A stretch of DNA of 64,000 nucleotides from Erythroxylum novogranatense (taxonomy: Eukaryota; Streptophyta; Magnoliopsida; Malpighiales; Erythroxylaceae). The number at the start of each line of letters is the position of its first letter. Within the stretch, counting starts at the first letter, position 1. The stretch lies in contig CM057232.1 in assembly GCA_029891385.1 (NCBI GenBank), positions 69,775,824-69,839,823 on the forward strand. Direction: 5' to 3'. The notes beneath the pieces are model-generated. The model searched no databases and was not told the origin of the DNA. It worked only from the letters and a program-made list of their open reading frames with translations. Shown here in pieces: positions 20,585 through 32,721 of this stretch. The translations under genes were made by a program, and so were the position numbers.

Positions 20585-20764
20585 CTCGCTTTCCATCGCT
20601 CGCTTTTCCGCCTCGCTTTTGGATAACTTTCGCTCAGATGAAACATCATATGAGCAGATTTATCATGTTGCCATTTCAAGAATTGTAATATTAGATAGCA
20701 TAATATGGTAATCGCACATATCGCTTCGTCTTATTTTTCAGCGCCTTATTTTGGTCGTCTTACT

Positions 20765-21240
20765 TGTTAAGTCAAATGACTTTACATATATGATTTTGAT
20801 GAATAATGAGGCGAAGTTGAAAAGATGTATTTAAGAAGAGAAAAATGATTTGAGTTGAGAAAGTAAACGGTTAAAAATAGATGGAGTTGAAAAGTTAACG
20901 GTTATAAATATAGACGGAGTTAAAAAGTAGAGGAAGTTAAAAGTATAAACGGAGTTGGAAAAGTAGACGGTTAACAATACATTTGGAGAATACAAAAGTC
21001 AAACGAAGACATAAAGATGCATTTAAAAGCGTATTTATACTTAACAAAAATGTATAAAGCACAAAAGGCATTTAATCGTAAAAGGCATTTGAAGTTTAAT
21101 TTCCTTGTGAGAGAAGTAACGAATCGTGATTTAACTACATCAAATTTGCTATAAAACATAATGGACACCGGAGTAGGAAACTCGAATGCTTAATAGAATT
21201 GATCCCGATATTAGGAATATAATGGAGTGACGCCGCACTT
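20765..21240 (+). mobile_element. copia LTR fragment (D-like)
   Basis: Starts TGTTAAGTCAAATGACTTTACAT...ATGATTTTGATG, matching the start of the D LTRs at 31690 and 52333, then runs into a U3 with repeated AGACGG/GAGTTGAAAAG words. The right edge is unclear. Confidence 0.7.
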
Positions 21241-21626
21241 CGTGATTTCAGATTTCCATGTTCATCTAAATTGAACTTGAACAAGGCTACATCCCCAACT
21301 AATAACTATGGCCATCTATCCACTTCGCATTTAAATCTATCTCCGTATTTTGGACACATCCAACCTTATGCTTTCCGCTGCTTCCGCTCCCTAACAAATA
21401 ACAATCAAATATTTCTTTTTGAAAACCATAAGTTCAAAGTTTTGCAATATATATTTTTCTTAACATAATATCAATACACAACTTAAAAATCTCATATAGA
21501 AAGTAAGTGACTAATTTTACCTTGTCCTCTGCAAGTACTTTAAAAACATCTTTTGGATCCCATAATCTACTATGTGTATTGGGATATCTAGAAGTCATGC
21601 ATTTTTAATGTGTTTTCAGAAATGGA

Positions 21627-21728
21627 CAGTTCGTTGAAACAGAGTATCAATGGGCGGACATCTTCGCTAAACCATTAAGTGAAGAACGGTTCAGGGAAAT
21701 CAGACGAAATCTCAACATGGTTAAATAT
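21627..21728 (+). pseudogene. copia RNase H C-terminal fragment
   Basis: Encodes VETEYQWADIFAKPLSEERF and IRRNLNMVKY, almost the same as the RNase H end of element D (about 37237-37326). Isolated fragment of pol. Confidence 0.85.
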
Positions 21729-21739
21729 ATCATAAAATC

Positions 21740-22010
21740 AAAACCAAAGGCCAATATTTTTAGGAAAATAAATTCATATTTACGTGAACTTGAAAAGCAG
21801 ACGAAATGTGACAAGTAGACGAAAGAAGAAAAACAGACGCAAGTTGAAAGTTGAAAAGCAGACGAAAGCAAAAGCAGACGGAAGCAAAAGCAAAAGACAG
21901 AACTTAACTAAATAACTGCTTGTTTCAATGTTCAAGAAGCAAGATTGAAGAAGCAGTTGAACACGAAGGTTATAAATAAGAGTCGAAGTCAACATATTAT
22001 TTATGCTTTT
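21740..22010 (+). mobile_element. copia LTR U3 fragment with TATA box
   Basis: Repeated AAGCAGACGAAA words, then TTAACT...ATAACTGCTTG and GAAGGTTATAAATAAGAG, corresponding to the D LTR U3 and its TATAAATA box. Confidence 0.6.
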
Positions 22011-22019
22011 GAATTCTCC

Positions 22020-22227
22020 GTCTTTTTTTCTACTTCGTCTGTTTTTGTACTTCGTCTGTTTTTGTTCATCTGTTTTTCATTAAAATCATATATCTCAAGT
22101 CATTTTGACTTAACATGCTTTTCAATAGGTTCCGTCTGTTTTTCTTCATCTGTTTTTCATCGTCTGCTTTTTCATCATTATTTGTACTTCATCAAAATCA
22201 TTGATGTCGAGTCGTTTTGATTTAACA
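22020..22227 (-). mobile_element. antisense copia LTR start, copy 1
   Basis: On the minus strand a polypurine string (AAAAAGGACGAGAT) is followed by TGTTAAATCAAAACGACTC and CATCAATGATTTTGATG, the start of a D-type LTR read in reverse. Confidence 0.65.
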
Positions 22228-22689
22228 ATCTCGTCCTTTTTAACTGCACAAATTTTTTCTGTCACATAGATTGAGTTTTCAATTAATAGGTACAATCTTC
22301 TAGCCGCTATAATAATGTCAAACACTGCCAATAGCGTATTGCAGAAGTAGACCAGAACAGAGATTGGCGTTTCAATTCATACGTTAACGTATTCCAGAAG
22401 TAAGCAAACATGAGGAGTGCAAAGAGAAGAAAAGGACCGTAATGTAGATTGACGCTTCAATTCATAGTGATAGATTTCACGCTACTCCTAACAGGTTGAC
22501 CTTCTACAATTATTTTCTCTTCTTTGGAAATTAGTTTCATTGCTTCCCTTTACGCTTCTTCCTGACAGGTTGACCTTCTATAATCATTTTCTGTTTTTTG
22601 CAAGAAGAAGACGACCAGAACAAAGATTGCTTGAATCTTGAAAAAATCGATTATTCAATTGAGTTTTGTAACTAACTCAAACTGATTCT

Positions 22690-22927
22690 TAATTCACACG
22701 TGGTTTGCTTTCGTCTGCTTTCCATCATCTGCTTTTACTCCCGTCTACTTTTGCACAACTTTCGTCTGCTTTTGCTTTCGTCTACTTTTGCTTCCGTCTG
22801 GTTTTGCTTCCATCTGCTTTTCAACTTGCGTCTACTTTTCAACTTCCATCTTCTTTTCATCGTCTCCTTTTTCATCATTATTTGTACTTCATCAAAATCA
22901 TTTATGTAAATTCGTTTTGACTTAACA
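22690..22927 (-). mobile_element. antisense copia 3' LTR start (element D2)
   Basis: On the minus strand AAAAAGGAGGAGAT is followed by TGTTAAGTCAAAACGAATT and then GACGAAAG-type repeats: a polypurine tract and 3' LTR start of a D-type element in minus orientation. Copia C is inserted 41 bp to its right, inside D2's internal sequence. Same junction as copy 1, 700 bp away. Confidence 0.7.
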
Positions 22928-23204
22928 ATCTCCTCCTTTTTAACTGCACAGATTTCTTCTGTCAGGTATGTTAGACCAATGGTGGTTAACAAATTAAATC
23001 CCTTTGTGTTTTGATAATAATAAAATATCTAGAATTAGTTAAGAAATTATTTCAGGTATTATTCAATAAAAGAATTGTGCAAATCAAGATGAGCAAGTGT
23101 CTAATAATTGAAGAATCAAGATGGGAGTTTCCTTATAAGTATAAATGGCATAAAACATGAGGATTATAGAGGATTTAGTTGGATGTTACCGTTGAAGGCA
23201 ACAC

Positions 23205-23397
23205 AAGTCGACTTACAAATCATAAGTTGACTTATACATGGAGATATGTCAACACAAGTCGACTAATCATACATAAGTCGACTTATCGAGGACGACAAGT
23301 CGACTTACATAGCACAAGTCGACTTATTGGAGAGCGGAGATGAAACTTTACTTAAATGGTTGAAACAAGTCGACTTATTCGTTCGACAAGTCGACTT
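23205..23397. promoter_or_regulatory. cluster of AAGTCGACTT palindromes in U3
   Basis: Six exact 10-bp palindromes start at 23205, 23275, 23297, 23316, 23367 and 23388, and near-copies lie at 23224 (AAGTTGACTT) and 23256 (AAGTCGACTA). Most sit in ACAAGTCGACTTAT. They end about 120 bp upstream of the TATA box, so an enhancer role is plausible. Confidence 0.85.
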
Positions 23398-23517
23398 ATG
23401 GATGCAGCAAATCAGCTCCAACGGTCCAATTAGCCACAAATGGAAAGGAGATTATCAAAGAACGGCTATAACAATTATGCAACGGTTAGAATGAGCTCCA
23501 ACAACTATTTTTCTTCT

Positions 23518-23525
23518 TATATAAA
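23518..23525 (+). promoter_or_regulatory. TATA box of C LTR
   Basis: TATATAAA, mid-LTR, downstream of the palindrome cluster. Confidence 0.65.
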
Positions 23526-24015
23526 GGTTGGATGATGGATGAAGAGACTACCAAGGTTCTACAAGCTATAATACTCTTCAATTGCTCCAAAATTGCTCTT
23601 TATTGCTCTCATTTTGTTACACTATTGTATTGAGCACTTGTTCTTCAATCTTTGCTATATTTCTTTTACAATTTGAGTGACGAGTGGAAGGTCATGTGTG
23701 AGGTTGGATTTGTGCCGTAAGACAAATCGATTGTAAAGGTAGCTTGAGCCGGAAATCAAGTGGCGTTGTAAAAAGTTCACACTCAACTACAAAGTGTGCA
23801 ATAAAGTGATTGGCAAAATCCTAAGTGGGAGCTTAGGTAGAGGACGTAGGTCTTAGCACCGAACCTCTATAAAAACAGCGTTTGATCTTCTTCCCTACAT
23901 TTTGCATTTAAGTTTATTTAAATTGTTTTTATGTGTATTAACTTCTGATTTTATTGTACAAATTTTCAAAAAGCTTAAAGATCTATTCAACCCCCCCTTC
24001 TAGATCACTTACAAT

Positions 24016-24026
24016 TGGTATCATAG
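24016..24026 (+). other. primer-binding site of C
   Basis: TGGTATCATAG two bases after the LTR end resembles the complement of initiator Met-tRNA (TGGTATCAGAG) with one change. Confidence 0.75.
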
Positions 24027-24041
24027 TAGAAGTATCCAGGG

Positions 24042-24245
24042 ATGGCACACAACAACCTAGAGGAAGAAGGTAACACAAACAATCGCCCTCCTTTATTTAA
24101 TGGTACTAATTATTCTTCTTGGAAAAATCCTATGAAGTATCACATCATTAGCGAGGGAGTAGAATATTGGAAGATCATTATCTTCGCTACACAACCACCG
24201 TTGAAAGAAAATGGTGAGTTAAAAACCGAGTTGGAATATGACGAC
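24042..24245 (+). pseudogene. gag of copia C, N-terminal part
   Basis: From ATG at 24042: a copia gag N-terminus with RPPLFNGTNYSSWKNPMKYH and ...LKENGELKTELEYDD, the zone where copia gag binds into the capsid fold. The frame is interrupted at 24245 by the LTR of element B and resumes at 57299-57303 with NDWRQAYINAKAM in the same order, which proves the insertion. Confidence 0.9.
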
Positions 24246-27200
24246 TGTAGCACCCCACTCCCGCGACACCCGAACCCGACATTGACGGTGATATCCGAGC
24301 CCACGACCCGCGAGGGTGGTATGCTAGAGCAGTCAATGCAGTTTAAAAACTCATTATGATATTTTTCTTTTTGAAAACAGTCGAGTGCGCGGAAATAATA
24401 AGCGATTCGGGCCCGTGATACGAAAACCCTTTTCAGTCATACACTTTATCAAAGATCACATTTCAAAACAATATTTATCAATTAGGGCCCTCAAACAATT
24501 CAGTACTATTTTTGCGAAATATAAATTTACACATAATTCAAAATGACACAAATGCAGACGTGAACTAATCCCGACTTCAAACACCGACTCTCTTGCAGTA
24601 ATCATACTCCCGTTCCACTAACGGGGTACTCTTCAATACCTGAAAAATAATTGCAATGTTGGGTGAGTTTGCGAACTCAGTGAGAAACCATCATCGATGG
24701 TTCACCCAACTCATGCATACACAAATCATATACACATAATCACACAATAACATTTACAGAAATATCACATGCAATTCCATCATTCACATTTCGCAGTCAA
24801 TCATATACATATGCAATGCGCATGTGACACTTCCATTTTCTTACGGTGTTGTGACCGAGCGCCTATCATTGACCAATATTCAATAGACGCGTCTAGGGAG
24901 TAGGAGAGCCCTCAGGGTATGCACTAACTCCCCTCGAGCTCGAAGCTCGGGATTACGTTGGGCTTGAAGCCTTGATCATTGAGCCTGTGGCTCTAACAAA
25001 TACGTTGGGCTTGAGGCACTGATTGCGTTGAGCTTTAAGCTCTGAAAATCATTGGCTGCTCCGGTCACAACCGTCATTATCTGATCATGGCATTATGCAT
25101 GAATGCACATGTTCCAATTTCCATTTACAGTCATATACATTTCAATTTCAGTTCCCTTTTTCCTTCGGACTTTCAGCCCGGTAATTCAGTCATATTCATT
25201 GATGCATTCGTAGCCATGTACACACAATAGCACTTCAATATCACCTATTCAATATTTCAGACACCCATGGTCCGAAATCAATCAAATCAGACACACATAA
25301 TCCTTCCTTATGTCTCCACATGGCATAGGTGCATAATATTAAACACATAAGGTTGAGAAACTAACTAGGTTACTCACCTATTACTTCCGAGCTAATGCCA
25401 GGAAGTCTCTACTACGTCGGTCGATCGACGCTCCAATTGGGCCTCTATAAGAATCAGAGAATAAAACGATCACTAATTGTTCAATCCGAACTAGTAATGA
25501 TGCACATGTAGGTGTAAAATGCATGTTCATGATATTCCCGGCCTTAATCCCATTTTTTTTCATCATAAACTCCGTCTAAAAATTAGAAACCTAATGGCGC
25601 TGATCAGACACAAATCGGACCTCTATAGGTCCCCAATTAATTAAAACAAAGGACTAAATGCACCTTTACCCGACCCACGCCAATTTTCCGTCCAAAATTC
25701 TCAATCTCTCGTAAAATGAAATTAAATATTCTATGAACTGATGCCTCAAGAATCAGATCAATCGGATGTCGAACGGAAAAGTTATTCCTAAAAGAACACA
25801 AAAAGCAATTAAAACAATTCTTATATATATATATATAAGCCCTTATTTCCTTCTCCTTTTTCCCTTTTTCTTGTTTAACATTCTAACTAGCATATCTCTT
25901 TACACACAATTCAGAAAATTACAATCCATACCTCGTTGGAAAGATCATGAAACCCTCTACAAGTTTCATGAAAACCATAAAAATCACATTTACCCCTAAG
26001 GGTGTCAAAATTCAATTGAAACTTCTTCCCATTCAATACCTCTTAAAACAGAACAGTAATTGTAAATTCAGTAACTTTCATTATCTTCAGTCAAAAATTA
26101 CACAATAAATATTCTCAGAAAGATCACAATGTGATCTACAACTTTCATGAACAATATGAAATCAAATTCAATGGCTAACTAGGTCAAACAATTCAGTGAA
26201 TGCTGCTGCCCCTGAAAAATACTCAATCTGGATAGTAATTATTAAAATAGTATAACTCCTTGTACACATGTCAAGAAAATCACTACCTTATATCACTGGA
26301 AAGATAAAACAGAGTACTACACTTCTCATGAAGGGCGTCAAAGCCAATTCCATCATTAACAATTTCAAACTTGTCATGCAAGTTTCTGCTGATCAGGGCA
26401 GTTAATAATCTAATGCAGGTTCAGTGTTTGAAATTTCATAACTCTCAAATCTGATCTCCAAAAATTACATTATATATACCATTTTCAAGATAATTGTTTC
26501 CTCTACAACTATTCAGAAGACCATTTAAGCCAATTCAATTCACAGAAATTGCTAAAATTGCTTCCATTCAGAATGCTCACAAAACTGACATTTCAGCTAG
26601 GTTTCACCAAAATGCATTGTTCCAGTCAACAGTCATCAATTCATATCTCACAATATACAAATCGAAAATTTTCAAAATCAGTGGAATTGGAAAGCTAACA
26701 ATACAGGCTTCAACTTTCATTTAGACCATTTTCCCTAACTCCTTCTCAATTAATTTAGAAAAATCAGAAAAACTCTTAGGTCATCAATCCAGATACTGTT
26801 CACCTAGGTCAAAACAGTAACTTTCCAAGCAAAAATTCAACCTCTTAAGGTTAAAATTAGACAACAGAAAAATGTAGCCAACAACCCAAAGTTTAATTGG
26901 GCACAAACCTCGACTCATTTGTGTAACCACACAATGAGTTATGCTCAAAACAGTACAGTGGGTCAAAATCCATTTTCCAGCTTTCATCTTCAACTTACAC
27001 TTCCTATCATGCCAATTGAACTTCTACTACCATAAGCATCTCAATGGGACACAAGATCAGTCCCTATATCAATCATACATTCACTAGGAAAACCTATCTC
27101 AATTTGGCAGCACCTACCTCTTAAATTCCATACAAGATTAATCATTAATATTCAATTCAAAAATCAAGCTACAACACTTCATTTATACTACTTCATCCAA

Positions 27201-28162
27201 CCCTACTCAAACCTCACCTTCTACCCACCAATTCCACCTATACTTTTCATCAAATTAAGGCATCAATAAGCACAATAAATGCTCCATAATTCCCCTTGCA
27301 TTCATACAATAACCATGATTCATTAACTACATAATTAAAGCATAACTAAAGCTTAACAATAGAACTTACCTAATTAGCTTCCAATCTTCAATTCTTAACT
27401 TCACCAATAACTTTATTTTCTCTCCTTTCTACTCTTTATGTACGATTATCCCATGGTAAGGAGGGAAAAGGTTTAAGCTTAGAAGTATGCAAGGAAGGAC
27501 AAAGAAAGTAGCAATTAAATGAAACAAATGAAGAAAATCGATGAGAAGGAAAGGAGAAGGAGTTATTCGGATGAAGCAAAGCCAAAAGAGCAACCATCCA
27601 ATTTTCACTCTTCAAACATAGAAGAGTAGAGAATCAGCCACCTAAGACAAGCATTAAATGCTTTGACACTTTATCACTTAAGAATGAGACAAATTAATTT
27701 AATAACCTTTGATAAAATAATCCAAATAAATTAAATCTACAACGTATTTCCAAGGGTCTCAATTATAATTCCAAAATAATGTACCCAATATTGTAGTGCC
27801 ACTGGATAGCAAATTTTTGCTACCGAAAATCAACCGGTTCACAACTCGGCGATTTTTTTTCCGATCCGGGAATATTCTCCGAAAAATTCCAAAAAAAATT
27901 CTATAATTCCCATAAAATGTAAGACACACAAAAACTCAGTCCGATAAATTTTTCAAAGACAATTTCCACATTAATCACAATAAAATGCCATTTAGGCCCA
28001 ATACCGGGAAATAATCATGAATGCATGTACAGATATTTTTCATGTGCAAAAATTCACTGTTTGCCAATACCAGTATGCATAACAATGCCAAATCAGTCCT
28101 AATCATGGTCACCCCTAGCCAAATGACTATTTTACCCTTCCCATCGAGGGTGGGATGTTACA
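24246..28162 (-). repeat. 3' LTR of element B (left copy)
   Basis: TGTAGCACCCC...GGGATGTTACA. It contains hairpin II (24686-24702), the mini-hairpin array (24848-25071), a TATA run (about 25819-25838) and five modules (25920-26740; cores at about 25966, 26146, 26327, 26513 and 26717). It differs from the right copy by scattered substitutions and a 12-base deletion at about 26855 relative to 55994. ORFs here are not genes. Confidence 0.92.
24848..25071. other. mini-hairpin array with closing stem (B left)
   Basis: Closing stem GTTGTGACCG (24848-24857) and CGGTCACAAC (25062-25071). Internal hairpins: GAGCT-CGA-AGCTC (24936), GGGCT-TGA-AGCCT (24960; last base C in the sister LTR), GAGCC-TGT-GGCTC (24981), a GGGCT-TGA-GGCAC unit (25007, one mismatch) and GAGCT-TTA-AGCTC (25030). 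The right LTR has the same array at 53968-54191. Confidence 0.8.
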
Positions 28163-28180
28163 ACTCCCCCCTCCTTATAA
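28163..28180 (-). other. polypurine tract of element B
   Basis: On the minus strand AAGGAGGGGGGAGT abuts the LTR start TGTAACATCCC. It is preceded by ATTTCGAGGACGAAATTTT, the same string that ends the pol frame of element A at about 43218-43241. Confidence 0.85.
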
Positions 28181-31100
28181 AAAATTTCGTCCTCGAAATT
28201 CTCAGTCAACGATTCCAGATGACAGTGATCATATGTCCCTACAGTTCCCATACACTACGTCACTCAATATTTCCGTTACTAAAAGATTACAGTAAGACAG
28301 TCTGTTTCCTCTGTGGCTCTCTTTCTATCTTACCTATCTCACTTTCCATTTCCAGAGCAGTCACTACCTTTGGTTCCGATGCTATGACTCAATCCATCAT
28401 TTCCGAACCTGTTCACTCATCACGTTTTATCCATCCAATACCTTTTTCTCACTATACCACCCAATACCTTTTTTGCCAATTCTGGGTATACTTTGTCACT
28501 ATGATACCTCCAATAAAATAATTTCTCTAGTCTGCGACACTTCCCTTTCCTTTAGTACCGACACAGTGGCACTTATCTCTATTTTTCACTATAACTACTC
28601 ATATTACATTGACTCTTAGTCCAGATTCAGTGTTCTTTTGACATGTCACGGTTCTATATGTATTTAATTCTTTTTCATTAGTCCGATCCTGATCCACTCC
28701 AGCTATCCCATGCAGTTTTCCTAAGCCCTTTCCTTTGTTTCACTCATCACAAGCATCTCGACTCACTGTTGGTCTTTACCTCTTGTTAGGCACTGTGCAG
28801 TGTAGCAGTGTATCCCTACAGTAAATCAGAACTCTATATCACGATCATAATCCTGTGAAACCCAAACCACGTAAGCATTTTTCCTGTTGAACATTCAAAC
28901 CTATAAGCACTTGAATCGATAATCACTTCATTCTATACCCGTAGTAACTCAATTTCACTCTTCGCATATTTCTCCTAAAATTTCTAGCTTCGTTTGCTCA
29001 ATTTCTTTGCTCATCAATTCCTTTGTTCAATCCCGACACATGCTTATTCTTTGAATCATTCAATACCATTCTACCGATTACACTTGAATCTTTAGATTCA
29101 AGATGGGAATCACCAGTTTGATTCCTGAACTATTGACCTTTCTTACCCCTATTCAGTACCACTAAATCTCCAACCTCAATTTTTCACAATTACCTATAAT
29201 CAACTTGATATTCTTTGAAAAATCCCAATATCTGTAATTGATTTGTTCATTGCAGCCTTATTTGTTCACTATTTGAGTTTAGTAGTCAGAATTGTCTGTT
29301 CATTACAGAATTGTCGGTATAGTAGTCATTTATGCCTGTCTTTTTCCTCGAATAAACACAATGTATCCTTATAGGAATCGAAGGTCTCTAAGGCTTTAAA
29401 CAATTTCGATCATAAAACCCATACCATTTATCAAAGTCAATTCAGTTCCTCGTATACCGTTCTAACAAATTGACATGTCATCCCACACTGCTCAATTTCC
29501 AAAGGGATGCTTCTTACCAAAGGTCGTTCTTCCATTTTTCATATAACTCTTTTACTTTGCAACACTTGCAAACGATAGTCATCGCTAATACCATTTATTA
29601 CCTCATATCCATCTCTAGACATTACTCATTGTTGTTTTTAATGACATCACCAAATTTTTCATCGAGTCCAAGGTAACACTACATCACGCCGGTTCAGCTT
29701 TCCTTAATGACTTCTTGTTGCTATGAACTTTCTCTTATCAATTGCTTTCCTGTCATTCTCATCGACATATGCCAATGCCTAGTCATCCATACTTGGACCT
29801 CCATAAATTTCACTTCATTTGAGTATTTCACTTCGCAGTTCGGGACTATTTTGCATCACATAAAGAGACCCATGCACTCCACATTGCAATAGAATCACCT
29901 CAAATTAAAATTCCACTTACATAGTTGGATACTTTACATTTCCGTATACACAATGCAGATAACCTCAGTAGTATATTTTTCACTTGTTATGCCTAAATCT
30001 TCTCTTGAGATATGTCTCAATTTCACTTTTAATTTTGTCCATACATATTTTCGATTTGTTCCTGTCATGACCATTAGTCTTGCAACCGGAATTATACTGT
30101 TCACCAAATTCTCATCAGCCAACTCATTTCCCTAATTGCTTTTCAAGCATCCGTACTATCTCAAAAGCTCAATTTCAACTATACACACGATCTCAGTCAG
30201 AACAATTTTATGCCATAATTGGAAAGATCAAATCATTCCTTGCACTAAGGTTCGGTGAGATGCGATACACTTTTTTTTTAACCCTTATACTTTCCTATAC
30301 ACATTACTCGAAATCATTTCATCTTATCCAGAAGCCAATTATTATCCTATACGATTCAGAATTCCACAAACTCATTTCCGTTTATGCCAATCCTCAAATA
30401 GAGGACTTATGCCATAATTATTTTCATTTCCTCCCATACGGGCATGGGCATGCCCATCCTCTTATGTCCGGCTTTCACCCATTATGAACTTTACACTTAT
30501 AGACACTAAGTCATCTACCATTTCTCTATTCTTTCCATGTATATGTCACATCGCCATGCATCATGATCACCTCACTATCCAGTATATACTCCCAATGGTA
30601 AATCAACGTAAATACGACAACTCTCTTTATATATCACTATCCTTGTTTCATTATCATTTTCATTGTTTCACTATCTTTATCCTTGTTTTTTTTCCCACAC
30701 TTCATTGTACTTCTTTTTACATAGTTTTCTTCTTATATCATGAATGTGTCAGCTTGACCTTTTACAGTCATAACCACTTAGCTTATATACTGTCATCATA
30801 TTATTGCTACGTATCTTTGTATTTTTCTGAAACAATCCACGATAGGGTAGTCACATTACTAGTACATTTGGGGATGTGTCCCCAAACACGACAAAAATAT
30901 AGATACTCATACATTGTCTCTCTCTCTATTTACCCATCCATTTCCCATTTCTATGTCCATATTCAGACATTCAACCAATCCAGAATTTTTTTTCAATACA
31001 CTATCAGGAGAAATTGTCACCGTTTTTTCCTTACTATCTTCTCGATACTAGTTTCCAAACGCTTAGCACATTATTCAGATAACCATTTCAATCTCAAGCT

Positions 31101-31689
31101 TATGCGCCAGATCATAACCGCTTCACGAGTTCTTTTCAGCTTTATCTGCACACTTTGTCTCACCATTTCCACTTTTTCTTACCCTACTAGGCACTTTGCT
31201 CTTTCAGTTCTTTGTAGACCGTTACAATACAATATCGATCTCAATACAATCTCACTAACATCATCTATGATATCCACTAACACAAATGTAGTGAATCCAT
31301 ATCTGCCTGATCGAACCATATAATCTTTGCTCATTTCCAGTTCCCATTTCGTCAAAGATATAAGTCAGAACTCTAATTACCTCATCATGTAATTGCACAT
31401 AGGTCGACAATAACCAGTACGTTTCTCATATCTACAGTGGACCTCTCCAAGTTCTAGACATGTTCGTGTTCTGTCGCCATTATAGTGCCACTTTAATCAG
31501 GGGACTCAAGTTGATATCAATCCTTTCCTTAATCAGTCTAGGCCAACATAGGCATTCTAACCACAGTACATTATACTTCTCATTATCGATGTTTCCTTTT
31601 TCCCAATCCTCATTGCCCATACACATTCATGGGCTCACATTCTCATACCTTCTCACTATTCTCACACTTCATCATTTAACACATGTTTA
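28181..31689 (-). other. non-coding internal region of element B
   Basis: No gag, protease, RT, RNase H or integrase motif could be found on the minus strand. The plus strand is strikingly poor in G. Its longest ORF (30484-31323, 279 residues on the plus strand, antisense to the element) is rich in Ser, His, Phe, Tyr and Ile, resembles no family I know, and is best explained by composition. The last bases of an A-type pol frame survive next to the polypurine tract. Confidence 0.65.
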
Positions 31690-32665
31690 TGTTAAGTCAA
31701 AATGACTTTACATAAAAATGATTTTGATGTATAACAAACATAGTGAGATCAAATACAAGAAAAACAAAACAGTCACAGACGATATCTATTTAATTGGAGA
31801 TGATTTAAGATGACGATATCTGCATTTAAGTTGACACACACTAAGTTGAAAAAGTCGACATGTACGCATTATAGACAAATCAAAACACGTATTTAAGATT
31901 GTCAAAGTAAAAAGTCAACACAAACGCAGATGACACAAGACAATAAAAGACGCAGACGCAAATGTAGATACTGACGCAGTAAACAAAAGGCACGCAGACG
32001 CAGACGCATATGCGACGCAAACGCAGAAAAGAAACAGACGCAAAGAGTCGGGTTCGAAAGTTAGTTACGTAACTCAACCGATTAACTGCTTTTAAAGATT
32101 CCAGATTCAAGAATCAAGAAGCGCTTAGAGACGAAGGCTATAAATACAAGTCAAGTCGAAACTCAAGAGCTTGCTATTTTGAGAAAAATTACACAAAGTG
32201 AAAAAGCGATTAAGTGCGAATTAGTTAACGCTATCTTTCAGTAATGAGAGTGTTCAAATATTTTCTGAAAAGAAAAGTTGTACAGATAGCCTACAGAGGC
32301 TAAGTGTGAAAGAATACTGGTTGTAGAGACCAAGAGGCTCGTGAAAGAATATCAGAACGCTTGAAGAGATAGTGAAATCTCGAAGAAACTCGAGGATCGG
32401 ACGTAGCCCACGGTTTGGGGTGAACCAGATAAATCTGCGTGTCTACTACTCTCACTCTCTATCTCACTTTTAGTTTCAAAGTTGATCTTTATTTACTATT
32501 CATATACTTAGCATTGAAAAGTTTGATCAATCAGATTAATAAAATTCTGTAAAGAATCTTAATTCTAACAAGTAATTCTAAAAGATATTCAAAAGGGAAT
32601 ACACATTCAACCCCCTTCTCGCATTCTATTGTGTTTTTAAGTCAGATTAACGGTGATTCACTTCA
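31690..32665 (+). repeat. 5' LTR of copia D
   Basis: Starts TGTTAAGTCAAAATGAC and ends TTCACTTCA. The U3 has many AGACGC hexamers (about 31925-32045), then TATAAATA at 32139-32146. It pairs with the LTR at 52333, from which it differs by numerous small indels. Confidence 0.88.
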
Positions 32666-32667
32666 AT

Positions 32668-32678
32668 TGGTATCGAGC
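32668..32678 (+). other. primer-binding site of D
   Basis: TGGTATCGAGC two bases after the LTR, a one-base-deleted form of the Met-tRNA complement. Confidence 0.7.
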
Positions 32679-32721
32679 TTGGTATCCAAGAATCACTTTG
32701 GCGAAGTGTGGATTAAAGATA

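Larger units (their letters stand above)
22969..24013 (+). repeat. 5' LTR of copia C
   Basis: Starts TGTTAGACCAATGG and ends CACTTACA, about 1045 bp, next to a Met-tRNA primer site. It carries a palindrome cluster (23205-23397) and a TATA box (23518-23525). The flanking five bases on the left are AGGTA. Confidence 0.8.

Noticed and set aside
23205..23397. CRISPR-like array (regularly repeated palindromes)
   Set aside because: Spacing is irregular (19-70 bp), the repeat is only 10 bp, and it lies in a plant LTR.
28021..28521. 166-residue ORF crossing the B LTR end
   Set aside because: Crosses the LTR and polypurine-tract junction on the antisense strand; cannot be a gene.
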